NCBI GenBank assembly: GCA_031216445.1
Contig: CM062215.1
Location: forward strand, 1,682,001 to 1,746,000
Length of the DNA stretch: 64,000 nt
Reading direction: 5' to 3'
From: Lateolabrax maculatus
Lineage: Eukaryota; Chordata; Actinopteri; Acropomatiformes; Lateolabracidae
Below the pieces are notes generated by a model. It searched no databases, was not told where the DNA came from, and saw nothing but the letters and a program-made list of their open reading frames with translations. Shown here piece after piece: positions 26,765 to 37,294 of the stretch. The translations under genes were made by a program, and so were the position numbers. The stretch's first letter is position 1; each line of letters opens with the position of its first letter.

Positions 26765-27388
26765 GCTCCCCCTCTTCCTCCCTCCTCTTCTTCCTCCCAC
26801 CTCCTCCTTCAGTAGTTCATCGCCCCCTCCACCATCTCTTCTCCTTGATTTTTTTTCCTCCTTTCACCTCATTGTACCTGTTATCCCCCTCTGTCTTCCT
26901 CGTTCCACCTCCTCTCTCTGTCCTCCACCTTAAGCCTCTTCCTCCTTTTGTCTTTTCTCCATCCCCTATATCTCCTTTTCCTCCTACTCCCATTCCTTCC
27001 TCCTCCTTTTACAAAATCTCCCTCCCCTCCTTCTTTCCACTTCTCCTCCCTCCTATTTCCATTGCTGTCCTCCTCCTCCTGTCTCCACCTTACGCCTTCC
27101 CCCTAGCTCTTTTTCGTTCTCCATCTTCCTTCTTCTCTCCCTGTTGTCCACCTTACACCTCCTCCTCCTGTCTCTCCACCCTATCCTCCTTCTCCCATTC
27201 CTGTCCTCCCTTTTACCAAAATCTCCCCCTTTCACCCCCTTACCTCTTTTCTGTTTCCATATTCATCCTCCTCCTTCCTCCCGTCAGCTTTCACCTCCTA
27301 CCTCTCTTTCCATTTTCTCCCCTGGCTCTTTTTTCCCACCGACCCCTCCACCTCCTCCCTCCTCCTCCCCCTTTCCTCCCCCCTCATC
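26765..27388. repeat. ~620-bp polypyrimidine tract
   Basis: Almost all C and T on the plus strand, with loosely recurring words (gtcctccacctta, tttacaaaatctccc / ttaccaaaatctccc, tcctcctcctgtctc) that suggest growth by slippage of a longer unit. A 227-codon open frame in it is a by-product of composition. Confidence 0.95.
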
Positions 27389-27497
27389 AGTATCTACTGT
27401 ATAATAACATTTAGCAGTTCCAAATTGGAGAACATGTAATCATGCAAACCATTCAAAAGCCAGTAAAGGCATATCAGACTCTTTGGCAGCCGTCACC

Positions 27498-27500
<3 letters not shown>

Positions 27501-27533
<33 letters not shown>

Positions 27534-27704
27534 CACTCACACAATAATCATACTAAATGTTTTCCCTCTCTCTCTTTCCTTGTCTTTTCCTCCGCCGGCC
27601 TCCTTCCTCTCCTTTCTCAGCTCAGGATGTTGGGGATTGAAAGTTCGCACGCGAGGCTAAATGTGTGTGTGTGTGGGTGGGTGGGTGTGTGTGTGTGTGT
27701 GTGT
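27501..27704. repeat. (GT)n microsatellites
   Basis: Runs at 27501-27530 and 27662-27704 (the latter with ggtgggtggg interruptions), just past the polypyrimidine tract. Confidence 0.95.
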
Positions 27705-28294
27705 AACTTGAAAGTAAGCAGAAACTACAGTAAATTAGCCGTATTTCCATCAGTTGTGTTGACGTGAACATCAGGCAGTTCTTCTTTCTTTCTTTCCTTC
27801 CTTCCGTTAATTTTCCACTCTGGGTGTGGATCAACGTTGTGACCTTCTGCTTTTTGGGGTTTCTGAGTGTAAACAAGTTGCCAAATGCTTGTGAGCGTCT
27901 TTCATCCCATTTCTGTGTTTCTTTTGTGTGAAACTGGCCCATTTTCTTTTTTTTATCCTTTTTTAAAGTTGTGTTTTCTTCATATCAGTGATCAATTTTT
28001 AGGAGTAACAACCTCTCATTAGTCTAAGTAATAAATCTTCAGTCATTTTTGGCTCTTGAATAATCAATAAATAAATGTTGCATGATTACAACATCATCTA
28101 GTTTGTAATGAAACTACATGCTATGATCAGTGGGGTTTGTGCATTCACAATTCAGAAATCAACACAGATTGAGCATATTTGCACAAAAAAACAACCCAAT
28201 AAAAGTTTTATGTGAAGCATTAAAAGCACCTTTCAGATCATAAATCTGCTACATGTTCTGATTATTGACAACTTCCTTCCATCATTTCAGTTTC

Positions 28295-28358
28295 TACACA
28301 GACCAGAACACATTCATTTTGACCCAACATTTTTATAAAAATGTTACTGGTCTGTGTA
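28295..28358. repeat. Nested inverted repeats
   Basis: Outer arms tacacagaccag (28295-28306) and ctggtctgtgta (28347-28358) flank a perfect 20-bp palindrome centred at 28335/28336 (28326-28345). Confidence 0.9.
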
Positions 28359-28579
28359 AACAGCTAGCGAGCAACTGTCAAACTCGAGCTGACTTCAGTT
28401 GTCTTATATTAAAATAATAATCTCGAAGATTTTCATTTAAATATAATGCAAATAACACAGAAATGACTGAGCTTATGGCTCTTGCATTTGCGGTATTACA
28501 AACTTGGTGTCGGTGGCAACATTTTCCATCACCCAGCAGTGGTTGGTCCGCCAGAGAGAGTTTATAGTTTACATAGCAC

Positions 28580-28581
<2 letters not shown>

Positions 28582-28628
<47 letters not shown>

Positions 28629-29210
28629 TACACACACACACACGCACACACACATTTATACTAACATATTCACACATAAATGTACACACGCATGCAGCTG
28701 CATTTCAGCTAACAGTGAGTCCTCCACAAAATGGATATGCAAGGTATTGGAGATTACCTCCTAAAGTTGCCCCCCATTTAATGAGTGATTGGTATGATCC
28801 CAGTGTGTGTGTCTGTGTGTGTGTGCGTGTCAGGGTGTGGTGGGTCGTGTGCAGTATCAGCGAGGCACCCTGAGGGTGACCTGCCGTTCACAAGACAGAG
28901 GAATGTAAACGTTGAGACGTCTCCACCAGACTCAGCCTTATCGTAGCATGCCAGGGGTCAGAGGTCAGCGCTGTCGTAGGAAGAGCAGGTTCAGGGCTGG
29001 AGCAGTGTGTGTGGATGTGTGTGTGTGTATGTGTGTGTGTGAGAGAGTGTGTTTTTGGAGCATGAACTTTCACAGGACGCTGTGTGTTGTTTTAGAGCCT
29101 GAATACAAACACAGCCTGTGTGTGAACCTGTGTTTGCCTGCCTGTGTGTGTGTGTGTGTGCGTGTGTGTGTATGTGCCTGCCTGTGTGTGTGTGTGCGTG
29201 TGTATGTGTG
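28582..29210. repeat. Cluster of (AC)n then (GT)n arrays
   Basis: AC-rich 28582-28654, then GT-rich 28803-28830, 29005-29042 and 29144-29210. Arrays in opposite sense within 630 bp can pair with one another. Confidence 0.9.
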
Positions 29211-30234
29211 CAGTCGTCGCACATTTTCACATGTTTCCAGGATACGACTTACAGCAGGAATCATCAGTCAGCTTCAGGCCTGCAGCTAACCGACTGCACT
29301 GGAATTTACTTTTTAGCATGAAGACAGAAAGTCTCTAAATATAAATCTTAAACCTGCAGTTTGACACCTTTTCTGATTAAATTATAAATAAACAGGTTAT
29401 ATTTTACACTAACTGTGTGTGTTTTCAGGCCTGAATACCCCTGCTTGCCTGATATTCTTGTTTTTCTTATAGTTGGGACATTGGGTTGTTTACCATTTTC
29501 TCCGGGGCTCTCAATTTGGGCGTGGCCATCAGTGAAATAGTTGTGGTTATCAAAGTGAGACTTTTAGCCGCAGAGCAGGAAGTGGCAGCAACGACAACCG
29601 TGGAGGAGAGCAGGAAGACAAGAGCTTAGAAAACAAAATGAACATTAGTGTTACATCAAGCTTTGCAAATTACTTTTTGACCAACGGCAACTTGTGAAGA
29701 TGAGTGACAGGTGTTAGAATGGGAAAGAAAAGCTGCAAAATTGAGCTTAAAAAGATTTTTACCAGTTTCTGTGTCACCAACTTATGATATTTTTTATGAG
29801 AAAAGAGTGAAAAGTCTCTTATGAGTTTCAAATATTACACATTTAATATTACACAATAACCAATAAATAACACAGTCAACTACTAAAGAAGCATGTTATT
29901 GGTAGTTTGACTGCAGTAAGGAAGGATACATGTATGACAGCTTATTATAGCACCCCCTAATGGACCAATAATGTTGCAGATTACATGTGGTCTGTACTCA
30001 GAAAATGCCACTGATCAAAGGGACAGAAACATAACAGGAAACTACACACACTAAACAACAGATGAGACATGTTAAAGACATAGAGGGGCAATTTCAAGCC
30101 TGAGACCAAATGGAGAAGCACTCAGAGGGAGCTTTGAATCTGAAACCCTTCTCGATTTCCAAACCAGACAAGGTCTTTTCTGTACTTTTGCAAAAGTCCT
30201 CGCTGCTCATGTCCAAACCTGCACCGAGAGGATC

Positions 30235-30464
30235 TGAGAGAGAGAGAGAGAGGGAGGGAGAGCTAAACTGAGAGTGAAAGAGAGAGAGATTGAGTCTCGG
30301 TGATGCTGATCTCCTGTCATCCCCCCTCCCCCCCCTCCATCCTGCAGTCCAAAGGGATGAAGAACAATGACTCCATTCAGCTCTTGGGTTTCAAAGTCGA
30401 AAAGAAACCGCAAAGTGCTTCAGAGCGGGTGTTGGGAGATGGAGGGATTGTGGGGGGGGGGGGG
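30235..30464. repeat. (GA)n, C-run and G13 run
   Basis: GA-rich purine stretch 30235-30290, a C-rich run 30321-30337 and a G13 homopolymer 30452-30464 within 230 bp. Confidence 0.9.
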
Positions 30465-30689
30465 TGTTCGCAAATACGATAGAAAAGAGAACTGCTGGTG
30501 GAGGTTGAGGGGTCGCACCAGCCTAAAATTATTTCATGTACTGTGGGTTTGATGACGGCTCAATGAGTGCACAGAGTTGTTGTGGTACCGGCCCACACCC
30601 AGAAAACAGACGCCTCCTCAAAGGTTCTTTTGTCAACAGAAAGGATCGAATGAAGTATTATATTACTTAAAATCACAAAGTTATTAAGT

Positions 30690-31020
30690 TAATATTATAG
30701 AAGACAAAGAAAAGCAGCAAATATTCAGCGAGTGAATATCTGATCAAAAATGTAATATATAAAGTATATGAAGTTTTGAGCTTTGTTGATAATTGTTTCA
30801 GTTGATCAAACTATTTTGGTAATTGATTTTTGTTTGAAAAGTAACTTAAATGATTAAACATTCCCTTGTTACAGCTTCTAAACTTTGAGGATTTGTTGCC
30901 TTACTTTATTCTATGTGATAGTAAACCGAATATCTTTGGCTTTTGGTTGGATAAAATGGGACATTTGAAGACATGACTGTGATTTGTCTCTATTTTCTTA
31001 CATTTTATAGACCAAAAGTA
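30690..31020. mobile_element. Two AT-rich MITE-like fragments in opposite orientation
   Basis: Plus-strand part 30690-30862 (atagaagacaaagaaaagca gcaaatattc, gtaacttaaatgattaa). Minus-strand part 30863-31020 (gcttctaaactttgaggatt, gtgatagtaaaccgaatatc, gggacatttgaagac). Confidence 0.6.
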
Positions 31021-31847
31021 TACCAGCACCTGACTAAATTATGTTTCTGTGCAGAGGACTTCTGATTTTCCTTTTAAAGAGTTGTTAATTGACATTAATG
31101 AGCCATGTAGAAGCAGTGGTGCTAAAGATCACTTTTAGCTTCCTTAAAGCCCCATAAAGTTATTGTATTGTTAACCATCTGAGCTCTGTATATGTTCAGC
31201 ATACAACCATCTGAGCACAGGAAGAGGCGACCAAGCTTTGTTGGCACCTTTTATGATCAGTGTCCAGTACCCAAATGAAGCTGAGGAGGCAGCAAGAAGA
31301 CGAGGTGCGGGGGGTGGAGGTGGTTTTGGGGGTTTCTCCTGTTTAACGAGGCAGTTTGGCAGGAGTCAGCTGTTCCTTGTTAAAACGTCAGTGTTGGGGG
31401 GTGAATGAAGTGGGTTTTTACTGCGTCAGAAACCCATCTGGGAGTTCCCCAGGGCACCTACGGCGGTCCTCTTAGGTTTTACTCTTTTTTGGGGGGATTA
31501 ATTTATGTAAACTTTTGTATTTGTTCCTACTTTGTTCCAGTTTGTGTCTCTTGTTTCTTCCTTCTGTAACTATCACACTTGTTGCTTGCTGACTCTTTTG
31601 TCTTTTATGTCTTTCTTTGTTTAGCTCTTTCACACTTTCTCTATTTATACCTCCCATGCTTCTTTCGTTTCTTCTTCCCCGTCTTAATCTATCTTCTGTC
31701 TCACTCTGTTCCTCGTGGTACTAAAATAGCTCATTGTTGCTCTACTGAGACGCTGAACCACTAAACCAGATCGCCTCCGGCTATGAGTGAGTGCATATGA
31801 GTGTGTTAGAGGCCCTGACTCTGAGCATGTCCGGACAGACCCCCCCT

Positions 31848-31848
<1 letters not shown>

Positions 31849-31880
<32 letters not shown>
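31849..31880. repeat. (CA)16 microsatellite
   Basis: Perfect CA run after a C-rich run. Confidence 0.95.
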
Positions 31881-31887
<7 letters not shown>

Positions 31888-32344
31888 ACTTACACCAAAA
31901 CCACACTAAGGCAACAGTGAAACCGGAGACGTACACTCTTGAAAAATTCTTGTGTCTAGTTTTGACTAACATACATCTTTACTCAATATTTGTTAACAAC
32001 CCACACACACCACATATTGTTTGTGTTATATTTATGGACAACATTTTAATCATTATTCAGTCTCTTAAAAATTTGTGAAAGTGTCTCATTTGGTCCTCAA
32101 AGAACACAAGTTTCATCCTGTTTCTGTTTGGATTTTATTACCCTGTAAGTGTCACTTTCTTTCAGGTCTAAATTTAGAGCTTCAGTCCTCATGTGTCATC
32201 TTCTAAGAAATTACATTTGTGTAAGATGATCCTCTGTAAGCGTCGGCCATCATTCCTACATTGTGAGAGAATGTTTGTGTGCAGTCTGGTTACAGAAAGG
32301 ATGTCAACTCATCACTGCTCTGTGCGTTTTGAGATGAGGAACTA

Positions 32345-32560
32345 ATGACTGAAAATGTAGAAACTGCAATGACTAGTCGGTTAATCAATTAATAAACATT
32401 CATGTGGACTATTTTAATAATTTACTTGTAGTTTCTGCATTTTTAAAGCAAAAATGCCAAATATCTGCTGGTTCCATCTTCTAAAAAGTGAGAATTTTCT
32501 ACTTCTTCTTCTTCATCATGAATGGCAGTAAATTTAATATAATTGAGTTTTGAAATGATG
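32345..32560 (-). mobile_element. AT-rich MITE-like repeat, reverse
   Basis: gactagtcggttaatcaatt, gcaaaaatgccaaatatctg and ctggttccatcttctaaaaa follow the reversed family order. Confidence 0.65.
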
Positions 32561-32739
32561 GAAATGGCCCACACTGGCACGTGTTCATAGGTTGCTGATC
32601 CCTGCATTAGACAATCATCACCTTGCCAGCAACTCCTTTGCAGTTACCCTTGAGCAATGCCTTCAGCTGCTAAAAACGGCTCCACTTAAGCTGCTAAATG
32701 CACAAAAGTAAATGTCTGTGGTTTAACTGGGAAGCTCCC

Positions 32740-33115
32740 AGTGGTTAAAAGAGAGAGACTGTGCTGTCATAGCAAGCATACTCCCAGGTGGGAGTCTTAA
32801 TGGGCGTTGCTGGGAAAGAGTGCATGTGCTCAGCTAATCTTTCCTGGATAAATAAACACACACAGAAAAAGAGCAGTGCTTGTATGCACCTTAACGCTGC
32901 TGTAGGCCTGCAAAACAAAAGACGATTCAGTATTTAAAATTCATGAAATGTGAGTGTGCATGAAATCGATTGGCGCTGTTGTGTTTTGCCATAAATCATG
33001 TTAAACGCTGTGCAGAGCGTGCCGTGGGAGCAGTGAAACATTTGGCATGGCACAGGGGGGAAAACTCCCCGGGAAGAGAGGGAGAGAAAGCAAAGAAGCA
33101 TGGGATTAAAAATGA
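32740..33115. promoter_or_regulatory. High-complexity block, candidate conserved non-coding element
   Basis: Dense non-repetitive sequence with words such as gcatgaaatcgattggcgct and ttttgccataaatcatgtta, about 4 kb before the first visible AHR2 exon. No coding frame with splice context. Confidence 0.25.
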
Positions 33116-34479
33116 GTCTGTTTTTACATGAAGCTGTTATTTAAGCTCGCATGTTGGCACATTTCACAACACATGATGGGACATTACCAAAGGTTCAGTG
33201 TGAGAGCAGGTAAGGTTTGGCTGTCTCTTGTGGACAGGTAATTATTTCTGGCCAGACTTTTGCACCTATTTTTTGCATTCGTCACCTCTACATGTTGTCA
33301 TCAAACACGAGGATCTGCTTGGAAGCACAGTTTCCACATTAGTAAACTAGCCAACTGGGCAGATGTTAAAATAAAACATTTAAATTAAAACATCAGGTAA
33401 AGGTCATTGAAATAGATGTATACAGCGAGCACGCAGGACATTGTGCTGAATTAAACATAAACAAATACATGAATAAAAACAGAATCCTACACACAAAATC
33501 AATTATAAATGAGGACAATATGACTATTTTTATGCTTTCATATTGTGCTCGTTTAAGGTCAGTATAAATCTGTGTAACATCTTTTGTTGCAGTGTTTTGT
33601 ATTATATATTCTTTTTTTGTGTGTAATTTTATCTCCTCTTCATCCCCTTTCATGCTCATTTATTCACTGGTGTTGCATCAATAAAAGATTTTTTGTACCT
33701 GAGCTCGCAGGGTGGCCAAAACCTCCAGTATGTGTGAAAATAGTGAAATGCTGCTATGGGAATGTGAGCAGGTTGGCAGCACCATTAGTCAAAATAAAAA
33801 CAGACAGTGTGAAGAGTCTGCGGTGTAAATCAGCACAAGAGGGCATCTCAAGTGTCATGAAAAATTAAAATCGTCACACGTTTTTTTTGCTTTTATCTGT
33901 TTAACAAGTTGATTTATGGCTCCTACTAAACAAAATCCTTCTCCAGTCTCTATCCAAACCATCTCCTTGGCTCTTTGGTGTGATTTGGTATTTGTACCAG
34001 CTGTTTTATAACCCAAATTAGGTGTTCTCTTGGTGTGTTTCTTTTTGCGTACAAAATAGTTTGGTTGCTAATGCTTGCTAAATACCCACAGCGTTTTCAA
34101 TTCCTGCCTCCACAATGTGTTCTTTGATATAAAACTTTCAGCTTCTGAAATGTAATGCCACCTGGTCTTCCTCTGGAAGCTCACATTCATTGGGAGGAGA
34201 TTTAAAAAGCATGTGCCCAGCTTTGTTTAACCAACCCATCTGGTTTGGTTGTCCCCTGGCATGTCTGCATCTTTGTAACAGGCTGCTATGGCAAATCTCA
34301 AATCATCTGGTACTTTTATAGCTCTAACCAAACTGTACTCTTTCCATTGGCCTGTCCATGTCTGTGTACTAAGTTTTTGGATGACATTAACCATGGACTG
34401 GCCAGAATGCCAAAACATTAATAAGCAACCTTTTTGATAATATTCATCTTTTAGATTATTTTTCAACAAAAAAAAGTTA

Positions 34480-34570
34480 TTTGGTTTCAGCTTCTTAAGT
34501 GTGAGGATTTGCTGCTTTTCACTGTCATAAATGATACCAAATTTAATAATTACAGATTTAAGACTGATGG
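34480..34570 (-). mobile_element. AT-rich MITE-like fragment, reverse
   Basis: ggtttcagcttcttaagtgt gaggatttgctgcttttcac and the following gataccaaatttaataatta match the reversed central part of the family. Confidence 0.55.
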
Positions 34571-35689
34571 ATGACTGAAGGAAAGACAACAACCACATTT
34601 TCTCATATTTATATCATTCATTCTGTGCTGCTATATAATGTAGCCCCTGGCAATTATATTACATTTTGGGGGATTTTCAAAGGCAGGCGGCTCTAAAGAC
34701 AGAGATTGTTTGGTTTAAATAAAGCCAGAACCAGACCAGAACCAAAGATTACTTGCTTTTTGGTGCAGAAACATTGGAACTTTTGACTCCTTCTGTGATC
34801 ATGTGAGATTAGAAATGACAGATTCTTTAAGGCTTTAAGAATCATTGTGGTTTCAAAAATGAAGGGTTTCCCTCTCACTGGTTTTATGGTCTCCAGAGCT
34901 AAAATAACTAATAACTGAAACAATTTTTCCCAAATGTTTTCCATTTTTTAATGTCAGCAGTCATTTTGTCAGAGATTTTAAAAACCTCACAAATGTACTT
35001 TAGAAATGTCTTTACCAGTCACCTGGAAAACCCTACGTTTTCTGTATTTTACATCTTACCAGTTACTGTTGTTTGGCCAATTTTAGGCTCTTTTTTAAAC
35101 TGTCCATAACCAACATGCATGCTATCTTTTTTCAGTATAAACTCAGCAAGTTTCCTTTTTGTCAAAGAGAGCTAGAGCTGAAGTACGAATCTTCTCCAAA
35201 CAGTTTTACAATTTATTGCTCTCAATCGTTCTGTAGAACAATCCCATTTCAGAATAAAACTTGAGCTTGTCACACATAATCACTGTTAGGAAACAGGAAC
35301 ATTTCTAAAAAAATGCTCTATACAACTTTTTCGGGGAGTTATAACTTATAATCAGAGGGCTATTATCCGGTATCTCTAAATTACACATGAAATGCTTTTT
35401 ATGATCGTTTTGTTGGAGAAAATGCTGCATGTTTCCGTCTCATTTAGGAACAAAACTTCTACACTCACGAGCGCTATTAGAAAAACCAGCTCGGTCCGGA
35501 TCGATTTGAGTCTCTGAGGCATTCGTCAACCACTTCACATGATTCTTGTTGTCCAAAATGGCCGCCTCCCGCTGTGTTAGGTCCATGGGGGAAAACGGCG
35601 AGGCCAACGGGTAATTTTGTGGCTCTGCCTGTTATCCTCTTTTGACCTGAATTTTTTTAACAAGGACAGGGCTGAGCCAGCCTCCATGC

Positions 35690-35694
<5 letters not shown>

Positions 35695-35722
<28 letters not shown>
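35695..35722. repeat. (GT)14 microsatellite
   Basis: Perfect GT run about 1.4 kb before the first visible AHR2 exon. Confidence 0.95.
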
Positions 35723-35726
<4 letters not shown>

Positions 35727-35834
35727 GTCTTTGTATTGGTGTCAGACTTCAAGCATTGAATTTCAAACCAAGAGCTTGAATTCGTATAAGAACTGTGCAG
35801 CTTCTCCAAACCAGCTGCCTGCATAGAGTGTAGG

Positions 35835-36045
35835 CCTGCAGCTGCTTATTTGATTGATCTACTGATTATTATCTTAACTTATCGGTTCATTTTTGTTCTT
35901 TAAATTGTGAAAAATATCCAAAACAGTCCAAAACCCAAATCATTTGAGTTTTTGCAAAGACAAGCATAACAACAACAGCAAATACTTCACCTTGACAAGC
36001 TAGAACTGGAGCTAATCGATTAGTCGACTGATCGTCGCAGCATTT
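35835..36045 (+). mobile_element. AT-rich MITE-like repeat
   Basis: ttgattgatctactgattat, gtgaaaaatatccaaaacag, cagcaaatacttcacc and ctaatcgattagtcgactga then tcgtcgcagc follow the family order. Confidence 0.65.
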
Positions 36046-37109
36046 GGGGGCAGGAATTGTGTAAATAGAAATGCAATAATTTGATCATTATACAAATACA
36101 AAGGAAGGCTAGCCAGGAGCAGAATCACCGATAACATGACAGCAACAGTCTGTTTGGTTAGTTTGTGGGGTATTTTTAAGGCTTTTCTGTTTTTTTGCAG
36201 CTGAATATTGGTGTTGACCAGTTGGATTCTTAAACTTAATACAATGAAAACGCAGCTGTTTGTGCAAAACCTCAGAGAAAAGTGTGCAAAGTGTCTCTCA
36301 AAGCAGGAGATACATGGTGCTGTCAAATTTTGGCCAAAAAGTAGAAAAAAGCAAGCAAAAAGCAAAATTTAATATACGCTTGGCAAGAACCCTTCGGGTA
36401 TAAAGTGAAGCTAGAAATTCATGCATATGGGAAAGACGGGGTCCTTCAATCCGTCCATCGTCATTTATTTTAACTGGTTTCCTCTTAAAATCCTCCTGCT
36501 TCCTCTCTGAGAGGATATTTTAAGGTTATTTTTCTCTTGTTTTTCTCTCTTTGATAAGAGCTGCTTGATAAGTGACAGAGGAGGAAGAGGAAGAGGAGGA
36601 ACAGTTAAGTGACAGTGTTGTAAGACAACAGGAAACATCAGGCAGCTCCACCCTGATTGAAAGAGATGTGCTGTTCCTCTTTCTGTTTTTCTCACTTCAC
36701 GCTTCTCATTTCGACAGATGATTTTGAGAAATTGTAATTTTGTAAACACAATCAGCTGTTTGCAGAGTCGCGGCCTCCAGTATGGCTGCCAGAGTGTGTT
36801 GTTGCCTCTCCCAAAACCTTTTTTATTTGTTTTTTTAAAATGTTGGAAATTGTGTACAGAGATTTGTACACTGGGTGGAGAAAAGTAAAAGTTATTTCTC
36901 AAATGAGTTTCAGTTCCTGTCTGTGGTGTCTTCTGTGTTTTCTCAGAAATGTGTGTTCCTTCAAAACAAATGAAACAAATCAAATAAATATCAAATGTTT
37001 TGTCCAATTCCAGGTCTAAACCGAATACATTAACTCATCCAGTGTGGATGTTTTATTTCTTCTTCTGTGCATAAAAAACTGACATGTTTTCTGTCTTTTT
37101 CACCTCCAG

Positions 37110-37294
37110 CCACCATGAAGAAAGGCCAGAACGGCTCCAGCTGGACCAGCGAGCGGAGCCTCATGTTCGGGGGAAACGTCCAGAACGCGTTGACTCCGTC
37201 CTCCACCTCCTCTTCCTCCACGGCCTCCTCCTCCTCCACCCAGGTGACCTCCATCGACGGAGTCAGCTTCTCTGAGGGAGACTTGCTGCTTCAG
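37110..37294 (+). CDS. ahr2: ahr2 exon (linker between bHLH and PAS-A)
   Basis: The acceptor AG is at 37108-37109 and the donor GT at 37295. The exon enters in phase 1 (a G from the missing bHLH exon would complete the Ala codon) and leaves in phase 0. It starts ATMKKGQNGSSW and ends EGDLLLQ, the residues that lead into PAS-A. A Ser/Thr tract (residues about 31-43 of the exon) makes it longer than the AHR1 counterpart, 185 against 107 nt. An internal ATG at 37115 has a good Kozak context (CCACCATGA) but is codon 3 of a conserved exon, so I do not take it as the gene start. Confidence 0.9.

Larger units (their letters stand above)
1..37109. other. Non-coding region upstream of or within an early ahr2 intron
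   Basis: About 37 kb in which I find no convincing coding exon on either strand. Open frames here are short, low in complexity or sit in microsatellites. It holds simple repeats, decayed mobile elements and some higher-complexity blocks (entries below). Since the first visible AHR2 exon starts in phase 1, this may be an intron longer than 37 kb. Confidence 0.6.

Noticed and set aside
26731..27414. 227-codon open frame
   Set aside because: It lies in the polypyrimidine tract and encodes only Ser/Pro/Leu/Phe, a composition artefact.
28585..29340. Several 60-125 codon frames around 28.5-29.3 kb
   Set aside because: Translated CA/GT repeats (His-Thr and Cys-Val runs) on both strands.
36465..37007. 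180-codon minus-strand frame
   Set aside because: No recognised domain, T/A-run driven, next to an AHR2 exon on the other strand; no splice or promoter support.
37115..37117. ATG in good Kozak context as the AHR2 start
   Set aside because: It is internal to a conserved exon that enters in phase 1 after a canonical acceptor, matching AHR exon 3.
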